64,000 nt of DNA, from NCBI RefSeq assembly GCF_026342405.1, contig NZ_JAPEMU010000001.1:6634001-6698000 (forward strand). The letters run 5' to 3'. Positions 14,965 through 23,041 of the stretch are shown piece after piece. The stretch is from Kitasatospora sp. NBC_00240. Its GTDB lineage: Bacteria > Actinomycetota > Actinomycetes > Streptomycetales > Streptomycetaceae. How positions within the stretch are numbered: the stretch's first letter is position 1; the number at the start of each line of letters is the position of its first letter. A program made the position numbers and the translations under genes. The notes under the pieces were generated by a model that saw nothing but the letters and a program-made list of their open reading frames with translations, searched no databases and was not told the DNA's origin.

Positions 14965-15707
14965 AGCTGGATTTCGCGGCGTTCATCGCCGAGGCGACGG
15001 CCGACCCCGCCGTCGTCGGGCTCGTTCTCAAGGGCTCCCGGGCCCACGACGGCATGACCACCCCTCACTCCGACCACGACCTCTACGTCATCCTCGCCGA
15101 CGACGCGGCGAGCGAGCTGGCCGCGCTCGACGGCTACCGCTCCGCGCGGCTCGACCTGGTCGTCACCACCCTCGGACGGTTCCGCCGGCCCGCCGACTGG
15201 GAGCGGTACGCCATCGCCCGCGCCCGTGTACTGGTCGACCGCTGCGACGGGGAGGTCACCCGGATCGTCGCCGAGATGGGACGGCTCGGCGCCGACGAGG
15301 CCTTCCGGTCCGGTGCCGCCCTGCTGGACGCCTACGCCAACTCGCTCTACCGCTCGGTCAAGAACCACCGCGATGGCAACCGGCTCGCGGGCCACCTCGA
15401 CGCGGCCGCCAGTGTCGGATTCCTGCTCGACCTGCTCTTCGCCCTGGACCGCCGACCGCGCCCGTACAACAAGTACCTCGCCTGGGAGCTGGACCGGTTC
15501 CCGCTGCCCGGCTGGGAGAGCGCCGCGCTGCTGGACACCGTCGCCCGGATCACCGCGACCGGCGAAGTGGCGCCGCAGCAACGGCTCTTCGCCCGGGTCG
15601 AGGCGGATGCCCGGGCCGCCGGCCACGCGGCGGTGCTGGACGCCTGGGGCGATGATCTGCGACTGATGCGGCCCCACCCGGACTCCCCGACCCGCCAGCC
15701 CTCCTGA
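14961..15707 (+). CDS. Nucleotidyltransferase-domain protein
   Basis: A 248-residue protein. LVLKGSRAHDG followed by SDHDLYVIL near residues 25-52 is the GS...DxD signature of minimal nucleotidyltransferases. RLDLVVTT supplies a possible third aspartate. The helical C-terminal half resembles aminoglycoside-nucleotidyltransferase-like proteins. GTG 14961 overlaps the acetyltransferase stop, so both are translated together. The pairing of acetyl- and nucleotidyl-transferases hints at small-molecule modification, but no substrate can be named. Confidence 0.72.
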   Translation: MKLDFAAFIAEATADPAVVGLVLKGSRAHDGMTTPHSDHDLYVILADDAASELAALDGYRSARLDLVVTTLGRFRRPADWERYAIARARVLVDRCDGEVTRIVAEMGRLGADEAFRSGAALLDAYANSLYRSVKNHRDGNRLAGHLDAAASVGFLLDLLFALDRRPRPYNKYLAWELDRFPLPGWESAALLDTVARITATGEVAPQQRLFARVEADARAAGHAAVLDAWGDDLRLMRPHPDSPTRQPS

Positions 15708-15797
15708 CCCGGGTCGACAGTCGAATCGGGCAAAAGCGGCCCAGAGCGTCATCCAAGGTCTATTCGGGGCGCCGAGAGCCTGGTACGTACGACTGGA

Positions 15798-16442
15798 CTA
15801 CTGCGCCCAGCGTCCCATGGTCGGCGCGGTGCCGATCAGGCACTCGATGTCGCTCTGGAAGCCAACGAGGGCGTGGGCGGTCAGGCGCAGATGGCCCTCA
15901 AGGCAGACCAGGTTGTCCTGCCTTCCGCCGACGAGGATGAGCGGAGGAAACCGCTCGCCTCCGATGAGCGCCCGGGCTGCGTCGACGAACGGTTCGTTAC
16001 GCACGTCGAACGCCCGTAGCCCCGCCATGATGCGTGCGGCCGCATCGATCGGCCGGCGGCTGCCACCCGACAGTTCGACCCAGTAGGAATAGTCGAGGTA
16101 GCGCACGCCGACCGCCTCGTCGGCGGACAGGAGTGCCCTGACCCACGTGACGTGACCGGGGAAGTTCTCGAACAGGTCGCGGTTCTCGCCGTACCCGCGC
16201 GTCGCAGCGAGCAGTGCGCGACGTGCGACGTTCGCTCCAGCGTCGGAGAGGTCCGGATGCGTCAGCAATCGCTCGACCTGCCCGGCTGCCGCCAGGTGGG
16301 ACCGGAGGTTCTGACCGAACCTCCGGCTGGACAGCTCGCCGCTCAGGAAGCAGGCGACCATCTCGTCCTCACTGCTCATACCCAGTACCCGCACGACGGT
16401 CAGCATAGGAGTGACGGAGTTGCCCGGCAGAGCAATGTTCAT
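15798..16442 (-). CDS. Hypothetical protein with ParB-like motif
   Basis: A 214-residue protein. Near the C-terminus, FPPLILVGGRQDNLVCLEGH is followed by LRLTAHAL, resembling the ParB/sulfiredoxin-fold pattern (leGHxRlxA). The N-terminal half is helical and unassigned. Three in-frame ATGs (16442, 16406 and 16379) lack clear ribosome sites, so the start is uncertain. It is convergent with the nucleotidyltransferase gene. Function is unknown. Confidence 0.55.
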   Translation of the reverse strand: MNIALPGNSVTPMLTVVRVLGMSSEDEMVACFLSGELSSRRFGQNLRSHLAAAGQVERLLTHPDLSDAGANVARRALLAATRGYGENRDLFENFPGHVTWVRALLSADEAVGVRYLDYSYWVELSGGSRRPIDAAARIMAGLRAFDVRNEPFVDAARALIGGERFPPLILVGGRQDNLVCLEGHLRLTAHALVGFQSDIECLIGTAPTMGRWAQ

Positions 16443-16825
16443 GACCTGTGGATCGGCCTCGGGTCGGACGCGCAGGGCGTACCTTCCCGAGTGATCGACT
16501 TCTGGTCATCGAGTAGGCCGATGTCGCGCCGTCGGTCGGGAAGGCGCGCCCGTGCTGAGGGTAGTGAATGCTGATGGAACGGCCGAGACCGGCTCCAGGA
16601 TCGACGACATCGTCCGCGAGGCGGATGCCGGCCGTCGCTCTGGAGGCTGAAGTCAACTCCTCCAGCGCTGAGTTGGCCGACCAGGGAGCCGTGGATGAAC
16701 CCCTCCTCGTTGCCCTTGTCCGCACCGGGGCCCGCTTTGAACGCGGCCGGCTCGTGAACGGCCGCAGACGAACCGCGGCGTGAACAGAGTGGCGGACCGG
16801 CCTCGAAGTTCGAGAACATCCGGTC
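16443..16825. other. Gap without recognisable gene
   Basis: About 380 bases between a divergent hypothetical gene and the tandem GNAT gene. Short frames on both strands show no codon bias that I would trust. No repeats or clear promoter elements stand out. Confidence 0.4.
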
Positions 16826-17809
16826 ATGTTGGATGGCACGGCAGGACAGGACCTTCCGGTCGGCTTCGGGTTCCGCCCGTATCGCGGCGACGAGGACCAC
16901 GGCGCCATGGCCGCGGTGCGGCTGGGGTGTGTTGAACGGGACCGGGTCGATGTCCATTCGGTTGTGGAAGGGCTCCCGACAGCGGCCGAGATCGCCGAAG
17001 CTGCTGTCAAAGCGGAGGAGCCGTCCAAGAACCAGATCCTGGTGGTGCTCGACGGGAGCGTCGTCGGCTACTCGACGATCCAGTGGTGGGAAGAACGCGA
17101 CGACACCTGGCTGTACCTGCACCGCGGCCACCTCTTGCCCGAGCATCGCGGCCAGGGCATCGGCTCAGCCATGCTGAGCTGGGCCGAAGAGCGGATCCGG
17201 CAGCTCGTCAAACAGCATGGAACGGCGCGGACGGCAGTGATCGGCGCGAACGCCATGGCCTCCGAACTGGACGCCACGGCACTTCTGCGCGCAGCCGGCT
17301 ACCGACGTGTCTTCAGTCTGGTCGAGCTGGAGCTGGGCGATCTGCGGCAGCTGCCCGAGCCGGGCGGCGAACCGCCGGCCGGGATACGGACAGGGCCGAT
17401 CGGGACAAGCCACTACCGGGCAGCCTGGAGGACGGTCGTCAATTCGTATGCGGACACCGGCTTCACTCGGAGATGGCCTTTCCAGGACTTCGTCGACACC
17501 GCCGACCCGGCATGCTGGAGGGCTGCCTGGAACGGGCAGGACATGGTCGGCGTCGCCCTCTGCTCCGTCCGCGGTCAGGACCGCACCGTGGGCGAGGTGG
17601 AAGAGCTGAGTGTCCGGACGGACCAGCGACGCCTCGGAATCGGCCGGGTCCTGCTGCTGGACGGGCTGCGGAGCCTTCGCGAGCAGGGTGCAACGACCGC
17701 CCGGCTGTTCACGGGCACGGCAAACCCGTACCGGTCCTACGACCTTTACGAGAGTGTGGGGTTCCGGCGGCAGAACGAGTACGTCCGTTACCGCAAGCCG
17801 CTTGCTTGA
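16826..17809 (+). CDS. Tandem GNAT acetyltransferase
   Basis: A 327-residue protein with two GNAT domains. The first (about 10-165) has HRGHLLPEHRGQGIGSAML as the acetyl-CoA loop; the second (about 185-325) has LSVRTDQRRLGIGRVLLLDG and ends NPYRSYDLYESVGF, the canonical GNAT finish. Tandem GNATs of this type include mycothiol synthase-like and antibiotic-modifying enzymes, but this is not close enough to MshD to call. The start ATG 16826 has no strong ribosome site; other starts in the first 20 codons are possible. Confidence 0.8.
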   Translation: MLDGTAGQDLPVGFGFRPYRGDEDHGAMAAVRLGCVERDRVDVHSVVEGLPTAAEIAEAAVKAEEPSKNQILVVLDGSVVGYSTIQWWEERDDTWLYLHRGHLLPEHRGQGIGSAMLSWAEERIRQLVKQHGTARTAVIGANAMASELDATALLRAAGYRRVFSLVELELGDLRQLPEPGGEPPAGIRTGPIGTSHYRAAWRTVVNSYADTGFTRRWPFQDFVDTADPACWRAAWNGQDMVGVALCSVRGQDRTVGEVEELSVRTDQRRLGIGRVLLLDGLRSLREQGATTARLFTGTANPYRSYDLYESVGFRRQNEYVRYRKPLA

Positions 17810-18380
17810 TCGGCCGGCCATGCGGCTGTCCGGTCGGTCCACAGGATTTGACAATGCCTCGGCCCGGCGCCGCCCGGGCAACTCCGTCACTCCGCGCCAG
17901 TGCTGACCTCATCACTGCTTACGGCATCGCCGATGCCCTGGGGACCGGCGACTGTGCCGGGAGCGGGCCGGGTGCGCCTCCCGCTGGGCTGTCCCGCATC
18001 TCCTAGGAGCCGGGTCTCCCCGACGCCGTGCGGCCGGGTCGGTCGGGGCCGGGCTCGCTCTGCAGACGCGACGGCAGCGCTGGCGAGGCCGCGTCGGACG
18101 CCGCAAGGGGAGGTGGTGAGCAACGTTTTTCTCCCCGGCTCCAGGGTTGCTTCGTTCGCGGGGCTGGCCCGCCGCTCGCCCTGGCTCCTGTCCGCGCCCC
18201 GCTCTTGGCTCGGTGTCTCCGTGGCGGAGAGTCGGGTGGTGAGTGTCGGTCGCCGCCGGGCCACGTGCGGAGAAGGTGGGCTGCCGTACGGCTCGTCCTC
18301 GGAGGCCTCTCTGTCAGTCCCCGACCGTAAGGTGCGCTCGCGAGCGTGATCGGGCGGACCTTGATCCTGGAGGCTGGGAC
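17810..18380. other. Gap without recognisable gene
   Basis: About 570 bases between the tandem GNAT gene and the SDR gene. Frames are open on both strands because of high G+C, but composition is not consistently coding and nothing is recognisable. A GGAGG site at 18369-18373 belongs to the next gene. Confidence 0.4.
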
Positions 18381-19181
18381 GTGCTGCTGGAGAACAAGAT
18401 CGCCATCGTCTACGGCGCCGGCGGTGCGGTCGGTCGAGCGGTGTCCCGGGCCTTCGCCCGGGAGGGGGCGCGGGTTTTTCTCACTGGTCGCAGGGTCGCG
18501 GGGCTTGAGGAGTTGGCGGCGGAGATCAGGGCCGGCGGGGGTCGGGCGGAGGTCGGCCTGGTCGATGCGCTCAGCCGGGACGAGGTCGAGCGGCATGCTG
18601 CCGAGGTGGTCGGGACGGCCGGTGGAATTGACATCTCGGTCAACGCGGTCAGCATCCGTGGAGACTTGCAGGGGACAGCGCTCGTGGACTTGTCGTTGGA
18701 GGATTTCCTTGCCCCGGTGAATGCGGCTGCGACGGCGAATTTCCTTACGGCGACGACGGCCGCTCGGCATATGGCTGAGAGGGGATCGGGGGTGATCGTG
18801 ACCTTCTCGACCGCCGCGTCCCGTCTCTCCGGGCGTGACCAGGGTTTTCACGCGACCGGTGGCTTTGGTGTCGCCTGTGGCGCGGTGGAGCTGCTGTCGC
18901 GGCATCTGGCCGGCGAGGTGGGGCCGTCGGGGGTGCGGGTGGTCTGTCTTCGGCCGGACGGGATCCCGGATGCCTGGGTGGCCTGGGGCATGATCGAGGA
19001 TGCCGCGCCCGATCCGGAAGGCAGCTCGACGGTCAAGGCGTACATGGAGCGCGGCACGGCGCTGCGTCGGCTGCCCAAGTTGGCCGAAGTCGCGGACACT
19101 GCGGCATTCATGGCGTCCGACCGGGCCGGCGCCGTCACGGGGACGGTGGTCAACCTCAGCTGCGGGTCCGTTCTCGACTGA
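18381..19181 (+). CDS. Short-chain dehydrogenase/reductase family protein, atypical active site
   Basis: A 266-residue Rossmann-fold protein. The nucleotide-binding loop is VYGAGGAVGRAV near residue 10, followed by LTGRR and a later ISVNAVSIRG block. The normal YxxxK catalytic pair is absent: after STAASRLSG the sequence runs HATGGFGVACGAVE, with no tyrosine or lysine in place. The C-terminus reads GAVTGTVVNLSCGSVLD, as in ordinary SDRs. GTG 18381 has GGAGG eight bases upstream. It may be a divergent SDR with altered chemistry or a non-catalytic binder. Confidence 0.75.
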   Translation: MLLENKIAIVYGAGGAVGRAVSRAFAREGARVFLTGRRVAGLEELAAEIRAGGGRAEVGLVDALSRDEVERHAAEVVGTAGGIDISVNAVSIRGDLQGTALVDLSLEDFLAPVNAAATANFLTATTAARHMAERGSGVIVTFSTAASRLSGRDQGFHATGGFGVACGAVELLSRHLAGEVGPSGVRVVCLRPDGIPDAWVAWGMIEDAAPDPEGSSTVKAYMERGTALRRLPKLAEVADTAAFMASDRAGAVTGTVVNLSCGSVLD

Positions 19182-19384
19182 ATCGGTCCTCCGCTGCCTG
19201 CGCCGGCTGGAACTCCGCGAGCCATGCCGGGCTCCGGCGCGTCATCCGTCGGCGGCACTGAGGGGGAGGGTGTGGCGTACTCCGGCCTCGTCCCCGTTTG
19301 TCCGAAGCGGTGACCTGGCGCGTGCTGAGTGCTTCAATGGCCCCCGACGGAGCGGTACTTGATCGACGGGGGAGTGGTACGAGG

Positions 19385-19834
19385 ATGCGGAAGTCCTACT
19401 ACGCGGCGCACGTCTACATGATCCTGGGCGTGATCTCGGGGCTGTACTACCGGGAGTTCACCAAGGCCAACGACTTCGAGGGTGACACCCAACTGGCGCT
19501 CATCCACACGCATTTGCTGGCGTTGGGAATGCTGGGGTTCCTCATCGTGCTGGCCCTGGACAAGCAGTTCCAGCTGTCCGGGACGCGGCTGTTCACCTCC
19601 TTCTTCTGGTTCTACAACGCCGGGATCGGCATCACCGTCTCGATGATGTTCGTCCACGGCACCGAGACCGTGCTGGGCAGCAAGGTGCCGGAGGCCGTGT
19701 CGATGACGGCCGGGCTGGGGCACATCCTGCTCACGGTCGGGTTGATCCTGTTGTTCGTGCTGCTGGGCAAGCGCCTCAAGGAGCCGGCGGCGTCCGAGGT
19801 GAAGGAGTCGGCTTCCGCGGAGACGTCGGCCTGA
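19385..19834 (+). CDS. DUF2871 membrane protein
   Basis: A 149-residue protein beginning MRKSYYAAHVYMILGVISGL, followed by YREFTKANDFEGDTQLALIH, the recognisable opening of DUF2871. Four hydrophobic segments span residues 6-22, 40-58, 72-92 and 107-127. The C-terminal tail is acidic and soluble. Function is unknown. The conserved HTHLLALGML in segment 2 resembles heme-copper oxidase-like membrane proteins, but no role is proven. ATG 19385 is chosen over upstream starts because the family begins here. Confidence 0.8.
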   Translation: MRKSYYAAHVYMILGVISGLYYREFTKANDFEGDTQLALIHTHLLALGMLGFLIVLALDKQFQLSGTRLFTSFFWFYNAGIGITVSMMFVHGTETVLGSKVPEAVSMTAGLGHILLTVGLILLFVLLGKRLKEPAASEVKESASAETSA

Positions 19835-19935
19835 GGTGCGCCTGGGGGCGGGGGGAGCACGGATGGGGGACGGGTGCACCGCCTGATCGGACCCACCCGG
19901 GTGCGGGCGGGCGGAACCAGCGATCGGATAGGGGC

Positions 19936-20100
19936 ATGGCTACTACGCAACGCTGGCTGGCGAGGTACTCCGAGCAGCTGATCCACCTCGCCGAGGACAT
20001 CGATCCGAACGCGGCCGTCCAGTTCGTCCGCGAGGTGTACGAGGCCGGCCGGGCGGCTGGCATCGCGGAGGTGGAGAACGGGAAGCGCGAGTCCGAGTAG
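19936..20100 (+). CDS. Possible small protein of 54 residues
   Basis: Frame MATTQRWLARYSEQLIHLAE continues as an acidic amphipathic helix and stops at 20100. AGGGG precedes the ATG by four to eight bases. GC3 is high and the composition is protein-like. The stop codon coincides with the breakpoint where the antisense permease relic loses its homology, so the small gene may have arrived with the event that truncated the permease. No family is recognised. Confidence 0.4.
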   Translation: MATTQRWLARYSEQLIHLAEDIDPNAAVQFVREVYEAGRAAGIAEVENGKRESE

Positions 20101-21143
20101 AGCGGTGTAGCCGTAGGTGGCGAGTCCGCCGAGGGCCGCGCCGGCCAGGCCGCCGAGGCCGGCCAGGGTGATCGCCTCGGTGAGGAACTGGGTGAGGATC
20201 TGTGACCGGTTGGCCCCGAGGGAGCGCCGGAGGCCGATCTCCTGGCGGCGTTCCAGGACGGCGATGACCATGGTGTTGGCCACGCCGACGCCGCCGACCA
20301 GCAGGGCGACCGCGCCCAGGCCCAGCAGCAGGGCGTTGAAGGTGTTCTTGGCGGCGAGCTGGGCGGCCAGCGCGTCGGACGGACGGCTGACCTTGACCTC
20401 GTTGGGGCCGGCGGGGTTGACGGTCGGGGCGAGGACGTCGCGGACCTGTTCGACGGCGGACTCGGCGGTGCGGGTGTAGACGGTGGTGGGGTGGCCGTCG
20501 AAGTCCAGGTAGCCGGTCGCGGCCTGCCAGCCGACCAGGGCGGCGGTGTCGAGTTCGGGGGCGAGCGGTACCGGGTCGAGGATGCCGGTGACCGTGAACC
20601 ATTGCTGGCCGAGCCGAACCAGGCCACCCGGCTGCTCGACGGCCAGCCGGGCCGCTGCCTTCGAACCCAGCACGACGGTCGGGTACTTGCTGGTGGCGGC
20701 GGTCAGGAAGCGGCCGCTGCGGAGGTGGCCACCGACGGTGTCGAGCAGGTCCTCGCGGGCGGCCAGGACGGCGATGCCACCGGTGATGCCGGCGTCGACG
20801 TGGTCGTTGCGTCGTACGCTCGCCCGGGTCCTGCCGGTCGCGGTGGCCGAGGTGACCGGGTCGATCCGCTCGACCATGGCGTCGGCGTCGGTGGGGAGCG
20901 GGCTGTCCTTGCCGGTGAAGCTCTGGCCCGGCCCGACGGTGAGCAGGTTGGTGCCCAGTCTGGCTATCTGGGACGCGAGTTGCGCCTGGCTGGAGGTGCC
21001 GATGCCGATCACGGCGACCATCGCCGCCACGCCGATGGCGATGCCGAGGGCGGAGAGGGCGGCCCGCAGTTTGCGGCCCCGCAGGCCGGAGACGCCGACC
21101 GCCAGGGCGTCGCGGGGCCGGAGCCGGGCCGGCCTCGGCAGCG
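20101..21143 (-). pseudogene. MacB/FtsX-type ABC permease relic, truncated
   Basis: In the minus frame, LRAALSALGIAIGVAAMVAV opens a MacB-type permease with the usual first membrane segment, a periplasmic domain, then ALLLGLGAVALLVGGVGVAN and MVIAVLERRQEIGLRRSLGA. Homology stops at about 20100, where GGLATYGYTALLG should continue into a final membrane helix and the C-terminal tail. The frame then reads antisense through neighbouring genes. No ATG or GTG start lies upstream of 21030 in frame, so the 5' end is also damaged. It was probably once an exporter with the adjacent ATPase. Confidence 0.75.
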
Positions 21144-21230
21144 GGTGGACCGTACGGACGGTGTGGTCGCCGCGTACGGGAGTGGCTGTGGGGGAGTGCT
21201 GGTGCCGGGGGCGGTGGTCGGGCGACCCAT

Positions 21231-21671
21231 GCGACCGCCTTCGTCCTGGTGTCCTCGCGGATCCGGCCGTCCAGGATCCGCACCCGGCGGGGGAGGGTGG
21301 CGGCGAGCTGGGGATCGTGGGTGATGACGGCGATGGTGGTTCCCTCGGCGTTGAGTTCGCGCAGGAGTTGGACGACGGAGGCGCCGGAGGCGGAGTCCAG
21401 GGCGCCGGTCGGTACGTCTGCGAGGACGATCTGCGGACGGGCGACCAGGGCGCGGGCGATCGCGGTGCGCTGGCGTTCGCCGCCGGACAGCTCGTGCGGG
21501 CGGTGGTCGAGCCGGTCGGCGAGGCCGACCCGGTCCAGCGCCTCGGTGGCCTGCCGGCGGCGCCGGGTGTGCCGTACGCCTTGGTGGAGCAGCCCGGTGG
21601 CGACGTTGTCCAGTGCGCTGAGGTTCGGGGAGAGGAAGCCCGGGCCCGCTGAGCAGCCGGACTGCTCTTCT
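21231..21671 (-). pseudogene. MacB-type ABC ATPase relic lacking Walker A
   Basis: The frame preserves LSALDNVATGLLHQGV, HELSGGERQRTAIARAL and VLADVPTGALDSASG, then THDPQLAATLPRRVRILDGR. The N-terminal third with Walker A and the Q-loop is missing. The Walker B glutamate is replaced by valine (ADVPTG instead of ADEPTG), so even the retained part could not hydrolyse ATP normally. The truncation abuts the end of the TetR gene, suggesting a deletion between them. Confidence 0.8.
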
Positions 21672-21726
21672 CCGGCAGGGGGCGGCCCGGTCCGGTCCGG
21701 CTCCCGCTTGCCGGCGCCTCGCCCGG

Positions 21727-22344
21727 CTACCGCTTGCCGGAGAACAGGCGGTCGAGGTGCTGGTCGAGCAGCCGCAGCGCCTCCTCCGGACGCTGGACGT
21801 CCAGCAGGGTGTAGGCGGTGAGCCCGTCGACCAGGCTGATCAGCAGCATCGCCTCGTCGGTCGGATCGCGGTCCGGTGCGACCTCGCCCCGTTCGGCCGC
21901 CTGCCGCAGCATGTCGGCGAGGAAGGCGCGCAGCAGCGGGATGCCCTCGCGGGACTCGGCGCGCAGCCCGTCGTCGTGGACGGCGCGGGCGAAGTAGGCG
22001 GCGCCGACCAGGTTGCCGATCCGGCTCTGCTCGTCCAGGGGCAGCATTCCGGCCAGGCATTCGCGGAGCACCAGGCGGGGCGGCGGGGGCCCCTCGAGGC
22101 CTTCGGCCAGGGTCTCGATGCGGTGCCGGATGCGTTCCTCCGCCAGCCGGTTGATGTGCCGGAGGGTGAAGAGCAGCATCTCGTCCTTGGTGCGGAAGTA
22201 GTGCTGGAGCCGGCCGAGGGAGATGCCGGCCTCGGCGGCGACGTCGCGCAGGCTCGTGGCGTCCAGGCCGCGGGTGCTGGCGATCCGCCAGAGGGCCTCG
22301 GAGATCTCCTGGCGCCTGGACTCGTGGTCGACCTTCTTCGGCAC
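21727..22344 (-). CDS. TetR-family regulator
   Basis: A 205-residue protein. The helix-turn-helix lies at residues 10-55 (ALWRIASTRGLDATSLRDVA through GISLGRLQHYFRTKDEML). The C-terminal domain is of the BetI/TetR_C type, ending LLDQHLDRLFSGKR. GTG 22344 has AGGAGG 10 bases upstream. It is divergent from the PH-domain gene pair across two inverted repeats. It probably once controlled the now decayed MacB-type exporter and may also control the PH-domain operon. Confidence 0.85.
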   Translation of the reverse strand: MPKKVDHESRRQEISEALWRIASTRGLDATSLRDVAAEAGISLGRLQHYFRTKDEMLLFTLRHINRLAEERIRHRIETLAEGLEGPPPPRLVLRECLAGMLPLDEQSRIGNLVGAAYFARAVHDDGLRAESREGIPLLRAFLADMLRQAAERGEVAPDRDPTDEAMLLISLVDGLTAYTLLDVQRPEEALRLLDQHLDRLFSGKR

Positions 22345-22362
22345 GGCTCCGGCCTCCTCTCT

Positions 22363-22420
22363 TTTACAAGTCAGCTGTACCGTTGTAGCGTATTCGTATC
22401 CAATACGCTTGACTTGTAAA
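22363..22420. promoter_or_regulatory. Two inverted repeats in the TetR/PH-domain intergenic region
   Basis: TTTACAAGTC (22363-22372) is inverted as GACTTGTAAA (22411-22420). Between them AGCGTATT (22387-22394) is inverted as AATACGCT (22402-22409) with a 7-base spacer. Both pairs are perfect. The inner 23-bp element has a TetR-operator shape, and the outer arms sit next to each gene's ribosome site. The local A+T-rich stretch should also hold the divergent promoters. Confidence 0.6.
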
Positions 22421-22429
22421 GGAGTGGCG

Positions 22430-23041
22430 ATGCCCGCCGAGCCAACCCCGACCCTGCGGCCGCCCCGCCACCGGGTCGACCGCCGAGCGCGCCGATGGTG
22501 GACCGCGCAGGCGCTCCTGACGGTGAGCGGGCCGATGCTGCTCACCGCCCTGGTCCTCGGTGTGCTCACCCTGCTCTTCTTCCCCGGCGCCCTCCCCTGG
22601 CTCGGGCCGCTCCTGCTGGGCGCCCTGGTGGTGCCCGCCCTGGTCTACACCGTGGCCATGCCCCGGGGTCGATATGCCGTACACGCCTGGGAGTTGGGTG
22701 CGCACGCCGTCCACACCGCGCACGGCTGGCTCTGGCAGCGGGCCAGGATCGCGCCACTGACCAGGGTGCAGACGGTGGACACCGTGCGCGGTCCGGTGCA
22801 GCGGCGGTTCGGCCTCGCGACCGTGATCGTCACCACCGCCTCCACCGCCGGCAGCATCAAGATCGCCGGGTTGGCCGACGCCGACGCAAAGGAGCTCGCC
22901 CGGCGCATCACCGACGCCGCCCGCACGGACCAGGAGCGGTGGAGCGGGAGCGGTGCGGCAGCCGGGGATCGAAGGGCGCAGGGCGCCCCGGCAGCCCTGG
23001 TCGGGACGGCGTCCCCGGCCGGGACGGGAGGCATGCCGTGA
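22430..23041 (+). CDS. PH-domain membrane protein (YdbS-like)
   Basis: A 203-residue protein with two membrane segments at about residues 30-75 and then a bacterial PH (bPH2/DUF304) domain, visible as RYAVHAWELGAHAVHTAHGW and RIAPLTRVQTVDTVRGPVQR, followed by GLATVIVTTAS. These are hallmarks of the YdbS family, usually paired with a YdbT-like partner as here. ATG 22430 has AGGAG about five bases upstream. Its end overlaps the next gene by GTGA. Confidence 0.78.
   Translation: MPAEPTPTLRPPRHRVDRRARRWWTAQALLTVSGPMLLTALVLGVLTLLFFPGALPWLGPLLLGALVVPALVYTVAMPRGRYAVHAWELGAHAVHTAHGWLWQRARIAPLTRVQTVDTVRGPVQRRFGLATVIVTTASTAGSIKIAGLADADAKELARRITDAARTDQERWSGSGAAAGDRRAQGAPAALVGTASPAGTGGMP

Noticed and set aside
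19612..20100. The 3' part of the permease frame as a real C-terminal domain
   Set aside because: It is antisense to the DUF2871 gene and has no similarity to a permease; the true permease homology stops near 20100.
22495..23037. A long plus-strand frame beginning inside the first PH-domain gene and fusing into the second
   Set aside because: The upstream part is in a different frame from the real first gene; the second gene starts at GTG 23038 with a GTGA overlap.
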